DNA from: Ceratotherium simum simum
Taxonomy: Eukaryota > Chordata > Mammalia > Perissodactyla > Rhinocerotidae
Direction: 5' to 3'
DNA length: 64,000 nt
NCBI RefSeq assembly: GCF_000283155.1
Contig: NW_004454193.1
Span: forward strand, 11,887,305 to 11,951,304
How positions within the stretch are numbered: position 1 is the stretch's first letter; the number at the start of each line of letters is the position of its first letter. Shown here piece after piece: positions 57,490 to 64,000 of this stretch. The notes beneath the pieces were generated by a model, which worked only from the letters and a program-made list of their open reading frames with translations, made no database searches and was not told the origin of the DNA. Made by a program: the position numbers and the translations under genes.

Positions 57490-58095
57490 AGATATTTCCA
57501 TGTGCCCTTTACAGCAAAATTTCATGAAAAGCTGTCTATACTGTCTACTCTGCTTCCTTGTCCCTTTTTTAGCTCAGCCTACTCCTGTCAGGCTTTCATT
57601 GGAACCACTTCACTGAAATCACCTCTGTCAAGTTTACCGATGATCTCAAGGTTGACAAATCTGGTTGTTAGCTCTCCTCCTCATCTAACCTCTCAGCAGC
57701 ATTTGACCAAGTTTCTTCCTCTCTGAAGCAAGTTTTCACTTGGCTTTCAGGATGCACACACTCTAAGATTTCCTCCTACATCATTGGTTTCTCCATTTCA
57801 TCATCTTTGCCTGATTCCCCATGTCTTCCTGACCTACAGATGTTGGAATTCCCCAGAGTTAGTCCTTGACTCTCTTGTCTACTCTGTCATCACTCATTAC
57901 CTAGGAAATTTTACTCTTGTTTTACGGCATTTAACTTAGATACTGATAACTCCCACATTTACAGATCAATTCCTAAACCCCACACCAAGGCAGGAGTTGT
58001 ACATTTAACTGCGTACTACAGATCTTGAATTGGATATCTAATAAACGTGGTAAAATTATCATGTCAAAAAGGCAACTATTAATATTCCCCACTCT
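57490..58095 (+). mobile_element. L2 LINE ORF2 fragment
   Basis: L2 landmarks in order: 'cctctgtcaagtttaccgat', 'ccctcagcagcatttgacca' in variant form at about 57690, 'gcttcctcctacatcat' variant at 57770, 'gttagtccttgactctcttg', 'tgataactcccacatttaca', 'ggatatctaataaacgtgg' and 'atcatgtcaaaaaggcaact'. The 98-codon frame at 57430-57726 is repeat-derived. Confidence 0.75.
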
Positions 58096-58170
58096 GGTAT
58101 ATGCACATGAGCGCTAACATATGTTACATGCGTGCACACACATGCACACACATCCACAAAACCACATCCC
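58096..58170. repeat. CA-rich low-complexity run
   Basis: 'cacacacatgcacacacatc' and neighbours, imperfect CA/CAT units. Confidence 0.85.
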
Positions 58171-59751
58171 TACCCTGGTTTAAACAATTTTAGTAAATGA
58201 TGCGTGATCATATCAGATCTGTAGGAGTCACCTGTGGCTCATTTTTTCCTTGTACATTAATTGGTATCTAGTAACAGTAGAATTTAAGTTTATCATCTCT
58301 CCAGTATTACTAACCTACTCAAACTAATATCAAAATTTTTACCATATATACCTCTCCATAAAAACAAACAAAAAATCAGAATAGACTCCATTATATATAT
58401 ATGTTTATTAATTTCTATTTATATATAATTACTGTATTATTATACTAACAATGAAATGAACAGGATTTAAAACTATTTTAATTTATTTTATTAAAATAGT
58501 ATAGAAAACATTCTTGCTGACAGTAAAAGCACTGTTAATATTTTAGTGGCAGTCATTTCACCAACATGGTTTCATTATTTTTTAAAATCTTTTTTTAATA
58601 ATTTGAAATTAGAATGAGATTTCCTAGCATAGATGATTCTGATACTATTTTTAGTGGCTCCCACAACTCCAAAAATGATTTTTTTAAAGATTCAGATTGT
58701 GCAGATCCCTTTTTTCCTGAGTTTCCTCCATCATGTTCTTGAGAGTTATCAATTTTATCCACTAATTGTGAGCTTTTTCCTGAAACTAGGGCACTAAATG
58801 TCAACTTGGCTTATGAAATCAGTTATCCTCCCAAACTAATCAGATGTTGCATCTTCATGTTGTTAACACACAAATTCAAAACAGACCAGCTCTTAGAAGA
58901 TTTGTAAGGTGGTCAGAAAATTCTATTTCCAGGGTTTTAAATGGTACAGATAAAAGAGTTTTTGTGACACATTTAACATAGTTTTCAGTAATAAAAACCT
59001 ATTTAAGAGAAACATTTTCAAATATCCATTTCCAAGATGCTCTCTCTGAAGCACACTTTATTTTTTTAAGCTGTTACTGTCTCACTCATTGTAAAACATA
59101 ATGTTTCTCTTGAAAGGACAAATTAATCCTTTTCCTCCAAAAAATATTTTTTAATAGCTTAATACTAATAGCCATTTGTTACATGAAAGCAGTCGAATTT
59201 GATACACGTCACTCATCTTTACAATCCACAACTCTTTTAAGTACTTGGACACAAATTAACAAGCGTACTTCTGTGAAGTGTGTAAAATGCTCCTTGTCCC
59301 ATCCCATCTCATTTCAAAATAATGTAACAAGTCTGAAACTGAATGAAAACTGCATTTTGTATTAGACATAAAGATATTTTCCTTTAGCATGTAAATTGCA
59401 TTATGTAGCAAGACACTAAAGCAAACGAACAAATAAACAAGGGAACGAACAGGGCACCAATTTCCCCCCTGGGAAATTGAGAGAAACTGAATGAAAACAG
59501 AAATGTGTAACACCTGGGGATCTAACCGTTGCCCCAAGTGTGAACACTAGCATCAATTTAGGCTGTAAATAACAGTAAAGCTTAATGTCTTTTTTAACAT
59601 TAGACAATATTATAAATGGAAGTTCTAATAGTTTCTCTCTCTAACATTTTTATTTACCTGTGTCCTTGGGCCCCTGCAGAGCATGTACACCACATTAATG
59701 ATCATCCGTTAATGCAGTAACCTCTATTATCCTCTCAGCAGACAGAATCAT
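58171..59751. other. Unassigned AT-rich DNA
   Basis: About 1.6 kb. AT-rich run at 58390-58510. Minus frames at 58595-58804 and 59256-59537 are unconvincing. Confidence 0.4.
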
Positions 59752-60235
59752 CTTTTAAGACATACATAAAGTTGTCATCAGGAAAATGCAAATGACACCA
59801 CAATATGCTCATCAAAATGGCTAAAATGAAAAAAATGGAAAATATTGTGTCAATTATGTTGTGGAACAACAGGAACCCTCATGCACTGCTGGTAATTGGT
59901 ACAGCCATTTTGGAAAATTGTTTGGCAAAATCTACTAAACCTGAACATATGCATTCCCTAATACCCAGCAATTGCACTACAACCAAATAGAAATGCTTAC
60001 ATATTTCCCCCAAACGGTAATCTTCATAGTAGCACTATTTGCAAAAGCCAAAAAAATGGGAAACTATTCAACTGTTGATCGAAAAATAGAGTACTACATA
60101 TTAGCGTATTTCTACAATATAATACTACACAGTGATGAAAAAGAACAAGCTACTGCTATACAAAATATGGGGAAAAAAGCAATAGATATAATTTAAGAGA
60201 AAAAAACAGATACAAAAGAATACATAATATAAGAT
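59752..60235 (+). mobile_element. L1M ORF2 3' end, first part
   Basis: 'atcaggaaaatgcaaatgac', 'ccctcatgcactgctggtaa', 'acccagcaattgcactac' and 'gtagcactatttgcaaaagc' follow the LINE-1 ORF2 C-terminal coding order. The 74-codon frame at 59972-60196 (VALFAKAKKMGNYS) is this region. Interrupted at about 60235 by a MaLR LTR. Confidence 0.8.
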
Positions 60236-60605
60236 AGTGTTAAGGATGAATTAACAAAAAACAAAAAGTTCATTTGGTGAAGCCCTAAACCATGACGAAA
60301 CTGTATATGGAGATTGGACCTATATAAGGAAATAAAAAGGGTTAAATGAGGTCATAAGGGTGGGACCCTAATCCAGTAGAACTGGTATCTTGATAAAAAG
60401 AGGAAGAGACACCAGAGCTCTCTCTCTCTCTCTTTCTACGCCCACACAGAAGAAAGGACGTGAGGACAGGAAGAGCGTCCTCACTAGAGACTGAATTTAT
60501 TGCCATCTTCAGCATGGACTTCTAGCCTCCAAAACCGTGAGAAAATAAATGTTGTTTAAGCTACCTGGTCAGTGGTATTTTGTTATGGCAGTCTGAGCAG
60601 ACCCT
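60236..60605 (+). mobile_element. MaLR-type LTR nested in L1M
   Basis: 'gggttaaatgaggtcataag', 'ggtgggaccctaatccagta', 'gaactggtatcttgataaaa', 'acttctagcctccaaaaccg', 'tgagaaaataaatgttgttt' and 'tttgttatggcagtctgagc' are the landmarks of MST/MLT1-type MaLR LTRs, in order. AATAAA sits at about 60543. A TCTC run at 60420-60435 is internal. Confidence 0.78.
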
Positions 60606-60800
60606 TTATCTATGGTGGTAGATGTTAGGATAATAGCTACCTTTGTGCACAGAGGAACACAAGGGATCTGCTTCTTGATCTGGTTTCTGTATGGTGGTTA
60701 CATCAGTGTGTTCAATTTATGACAATTTTTCAAGTTTAGCATTTTTGATGTATGGATATGTCTGCAATTATATTATATCTCAATAAAATACATATGTATA
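60606..60800 (+). mobile_element. L1M 3'UTR, second part
   Basis: 'gtatggtggttacatcagtg', 'tgttcaatttatgacaattt' and 'tattatatctcaataaaata' are the old LINE-1 3'UTR and tail, continuing from 60235 after the nested LTR. Confidence 0.75.
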
Positions 60801-60817
60801 TATGTTATATATCAGGA

Positions 60818-60858
60818 TGTGTGTGTGCATGTGTGTGTGTGTGTGTGTGTGTGTGGTG
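60818..60858. repeat. (TG)n microsatellite
   Basis: About 18 TG units with one CATG interruption, adjoining the L1M tail. Confidence 0.95.
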
Positions 60859-60869
60859 AAGTAATATTG

Positions 60870-61350
60870 CATTTCAAAATGTCTCAATGACTTATTATCA
60901 TATTCAGAATAAAATACAAACTCCTAACTAGGGACTGTAAACCTCACCATGATAAGGCCCATGCATATCTTAACAACCCCATATTTTTAACAGCTACACT
61001 AGGCTTCTTGATCACTCAATACCGGCCACACTGGACTTCCTTCCAATCCATGAAAATGTTTAACTCATCATCACTTTCACATTTTCTCTTCCCTTTGACA
61101 AGAATGTTAAAATTTGAGAGCTTTGAACGGATTGCTTCCTTGTCACTCTGTACACAATAAGTTGCCTTCTCCATTTCTCTCTAGTCCTTAGACTTCATCA
61201 TTTTTATGCATAGTATCGTTTTGTACGGTTTATATTTATGTGTCTATTATTTTTTTCTCTTACTTTTATTAAAATGTAGTTTCCATGAGGGCAAGATTCT
61301 TAGTTGTCTTGCTCTCAACTTTATTTTCATATCTAAACCAGTGCCTGTTT
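60870..61350 (+). mobile_element. L2 LINE 3' end
   Basis: 'tattcagaataaaatacaaa', 'taaggcccatgcatatctta', 'ccggccacactggacttcct' and 'tgtagtttccatgagggcaa' match L2 order ('agagtaaaatccaaa', 'ggccctgcatgatctg', 'cactccagccacactggcct', 'tgtaagctccatgagggcag'). Confidence 0.82.
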
Positions 61351-61439
61351 GAGATAATAGAAAAAGTATATATTGGTCTCTCCACACCCTTTTGTGTCTT
61401 TGACCCATCCCTGACACACAGCTCGTAAAACTCTTGTAA

Positions 61440-62410
61440 ATTTCCTATGTGATGAGAGCAATAATGGTGTCTTTTGCTTAACGACGTGACTATTGAAGTG
61501 CACTAAGAATGGGAGCTGGTTGCCAGGGAACCAACCTTGTGATGAGAGGTTTGGAACTTTCAGTCCCAAGCCCCCTGACCTCTGGGAAGGAGAGGGGCTG
61601 GAGGTCGACTCATTCGCAAATGGCCAAGGATTTAATCAATCATGCCTATGTAATGAAGCCTCCCTAAAAACCCAGAAGGAACCGGGTTTGATGAACTTCT
61701 AGGGTGATAATCACTTGGAGGTGCTGGGAGAGTGGCGTGCCCAGAGAGGGCATGGAGGCTCCCCACCCCTTCCCACATGTCTTGCCCTATGCATCTCTTC
61801 CATCTGGATATTCATCTGTATTCTGTATCATATCCTTTTATAATAAACTGGTGTTAAAAAACGATCAAAGAAGACAATTTAGGTGATACAAACAAATTTT
61901 ATTTAGCACTTCATGAAGCGGACAGCCTCCTTTCAGAGAAATATAAAATGCCACATTGTCAACCTTGTTTGGGATGAGAAGGTCCAGAGGTGGCTTGGCA
62001 TTTGGGGATTGGCTGACTGGATATACTGCATTTCTGATCAAGCGGAGCACTTACAGGGGCACAAACGTTATCTAAGTGTTGGTTTGCTGATGTGGCACCC
62101 AGGACAAGAGCAGCTCCATCTTGGGCCTGGAAACTGATCTATAGCTGGTTGGTCAGAAGCACAGGTGATAACCTGGGCTTGTAACTGACATCTGAAGTGG
62201 TGCTGGTTGGCGGTGGGTGGCATTCTTGGGCTGAGCCCTTACCCTGTGGGATCTGACACTGTTTCCAGGTAGATAGTGTCAGAATTGGGTTAAATTGTTG
62301 GACAGACAGCTGGTGTTGTGAAGAATTGCTTGGTGTGGGGGGAGAACTTCCACATATTTTGTGACCAGAAGTGTCACACAAGTGAAGTGTTGTGAGTGTA
62401 ATGTTCTGTG
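61440..62410 (+). mobile_element. LTR-B element, interrupted
   Basis: 5' part 61440-61862: 'gccagggaaccaaccttgtg', 'cccctgacctctgggaagga', 'ccctaaaaacccagaaggaa' and 'ttataataaactgg' (AATAAA at 61842-61847). 3' part 62130-62410: 'ctatagctggttggtcagaa', 'gcacaggtgataacctgggc', 'atagtgtcagaattgggtta' and 'agaattgcttggtgtggggg'. The two are separated by about 260 bp of different sequence. The 3' part aligns with the minus strand of 30690-31000. Confidence 0.7.
61868..62130 (-). mobile_element. LTR-like piece inside LTR-B
   Basis: The interruption read on minus begins 'agtttccaggcccaagatgg' and ends 'gtgctaaataaaatttgttt' then 'gtatcacctaaattgtctt', resembling the AATAAA-containing 3' part of a retroviral LTR. 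It replaces a segment of LTR-B expected between AATAAACTGG and the 'tatagccggttggtcag' block. Family not assigned. Confidence 0.5.
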
Positions 62411-63644
62411 TGAGTAGTAAAGGAGACACACAGGAGAGAAAGACTCATGGATGGAAGACTGAGTTTTCCCACTCAGCCTGGTTTGAAACGAGTGTTCAAT
62501 AAACATTGAGTGGATGGGACGAAAGGAGGCTAGATGGTTAACTTGGGCCAGTAATGAAGAGCCATGATTTCCTAGCAGCTACTTTTGGATTTTAGCTTTC
62601 CAAATAAAGTTCCCGAAATTCTTCCATGATTTTTCTTTGCTAATAGGACAGCGAGACTTGCATTGTATTTGTTATTTTGAAGGTCCATGTTAGTGATAAA
62701 ATGTAAATATTTAATTGTGCTTTGTTTCAAGTTTACTTCAAGCAGAAAGGAAATACCAGCTTTTTAAAAATGAAGAATAAAATTGCCCCTTTTAACTACC
62801 CCTCCCCCCCCCACACACACATATAGGACACTTTATAATATCTAAGTTTTGGCTTTTATTTTGTCTAAAGTAAGACAAAGATTCTTACCTCATTAATAAA
62901 TATTGGATTGAGCTGTTTGGATAAGATTCATCTTATCCAAACTGAGATTCAGTAGCATGAAATAATTATAAACACATTTTAAAGATATCCTGCCAGCAAT
63001 CATTCTTTAGTACATGGACCTGGAAGTTTCCAACAGGCATATCTTGAGAATAGAATTAAAAGATTATCTATGGGGAAAAGCGACTTATCCAATAAAATGA
63101 GTCTTTCTTCCGTTGGCCATATGCTCCCACAGCTAGGTGACTTCAGAAAATTGAAGATGGCACAAGTTTAGTGTAAATTAATACCAGAGACGAAAGGAGG
63201 TAGGTAAGAAAATTCTCTTTTCAAGGATGTCATTGCCTACAGTTCTGCCCCCTTGCTTTGCAGAAGCACCCGGTCCCTCCAGCCATGGTTTGTGGATGCT
63301 AAGGGAGGAATGTAGTTTGGAGGAGAGAGGTGCTGAGTCTGGCACAGCTCGGCGCCATCTGCTCACTTTTGGAATCCACAGATGTTCTATACCAAAAAAC
63401 TGTGTAAGTTAAGGATTAACATGCTTGGTGGGCACTCAGAGCCCCACCTGGTGGAATATCTCTGTGGGTAGGCTGTGGCAGGGTGACAAGGAAGGCAGCA
63501 CCCTTGCTAGGCCTGATGCAGGGGAGACTTTGAGAGAAAAGGAGTCTCCTGCTTCCTTGAACTGCCCACTTTGCCAAAGAGCACATCTGAGTGACTTGAG
63601 CTAAGAAGCAAATTGCACACCATGGAGAGAGTAAAGTATGGTGG
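62411..63644. other. Unassigned; includes a GATA palindrome at 62915-62942
   Basis: No repeat family or exon I can support. Frames at 63178-63412 on both strands look fortuitous. 62540-62760 has single-copy character. Confidence 0.4.
62915..62942. repeat. 28-bp near-perfect palindrome
   Basis: GTTTGGATAAGAT (62915-62927), a TC centre, then ATCTTATCCAAAC (62930-62942). All 13 arm positions pair. Each arm holds a GATAAG core, so it is also a pair of divergent GATA-factor motifs. Confidence 0.97.
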
Positions 63645-63765
63645 ATTGAGCATTGGACAATGAATCCAAAAGATTTGGCCACTGTTCCTGGCTCTGTCAC
63701 TAACTCCCTTTGTGACCTTGAGGAGGTCACATAACTTCTCTGTGCCTTTGCTTTTCTCTTGCTAA
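63645..63765 (+). mobile_element. MIR SINE
   Basis: 'gcattggacaatgaatccaa', 'cctggctctgtcactaactc', 'cctttgtgaccttgaggagg' and 'tcacataacttctctgtgcc' closely follow MIR sense order. Confidence 0.85.
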
Positions 63766-64000
63766 AAACCACCAGTTTTCTTATTCTTCTGTTCTTTTCA
63801 AAAGGATTTTTTTTTCTGTATATATTTGACTTTCAGATGTATAAATTCTCCCACATGGGTCTGATAAGCCCCATGTACCATCATAAGAAATAAATGGAAA
63901 TAGCTAGCTTCATAATTATGATAGAACTGGTTTTAGTGCGATCTCTCTTCATAAGGCTTTCTTTAAAAGAAATATAGCAAACCATCTATGATGTTTCAAT

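Noticed and set aside
57430..57726. 98-codon plus-strand frame
   Set aside because: Its second half is L2 ORF2 DNA in a non-native frame and the first half belongs to another old repeat.
3000..64000. Possible CRISPR-like or regularly spaced arrays
   Set aside because: No repeat-spacer periodicity seen. Tandem structures are microsatellites or the single 30-bp duplication.

Overview
This window reads as ordinary intergenic or deep-intronic DNA of a placental mammal. It is AT-rich, depleted in CpG, and built mainly of interspersed repeats of different ages. The lineage marker is a tRNA-derived SINE present in eight copies: it begins GGGGCCGGCCC or close to it, has a 'TTAGCTCAGGGC' body and an A-rich tail. 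This is the equine repetitive element (ERE) family, so the source is a perissodactyl, most likely a horse-like species (Equus). I recall no copies of this SINE outside that order, but I could not search.

No complete cellular gene is visible. The one segment that looks like a host coding exon is on the minus strand at about 21204-21412. It has a strong splice acceptor followed by about 70 codons of high-complexity open frame ending in a stop. I could not identify the protein.

Layout. 1-9 kb: a partial solo LTR (family 'LTR-A'), old LINE-1 pieces, an AT microsatellite, MIR SINEs, and a second LTR-A solo LTR carrying a younger ERE. 9-18 kb: a CR1/L3-type LINE fragment, L2 tails, a MER5-like DNA-transposon piece, three EREs and a 5'-truncated LINE-1 with target-site duplications. 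18.4-20.9 kb: a lineage-specific LINE-1 on the minus strand with its complete 5' end, a GC-rich 5'UTR and an ORF1 broken by one stop codon, but no ORF2. 21-28 kb: the candidate exon, a third LTR-A copy, a 30-bp tandem duplication and mostly single-copy sequence. 28.8-31.5 kb: an old LINE-1 split by an 'LTR-B' element, then a second LTR-B in the opposite orientation. 31.5-39 kb: mostly unrecognised AT-rich sequence with a long L2. 39.2-42.8 kb: an ERE beside a 3.3-kb antisense LINE-1 ORF2 remnant. 43-59 kb: EREs, MIRs, L2s and unrecognised sequence. 59.7-62.4 kb: an L1M with a nested MaLR LTR, an L2, and an LTR-B interrupted by another LTR-like piece.

The elements do not form a pathway. What the window records is a layered insertion history: CR1/L3, L2 and MIR are the oldest, then L1M, MER5 and MaLR, then LTR-A and LTR-B, then the lineage-specific L1 and ERE. 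I found no CRISPR array, operon, or new genetic system. Repeat boundaries were read by eye and may be off by tens of bases. Repeat family names rest on remembered consensus sequences, not on a database search.
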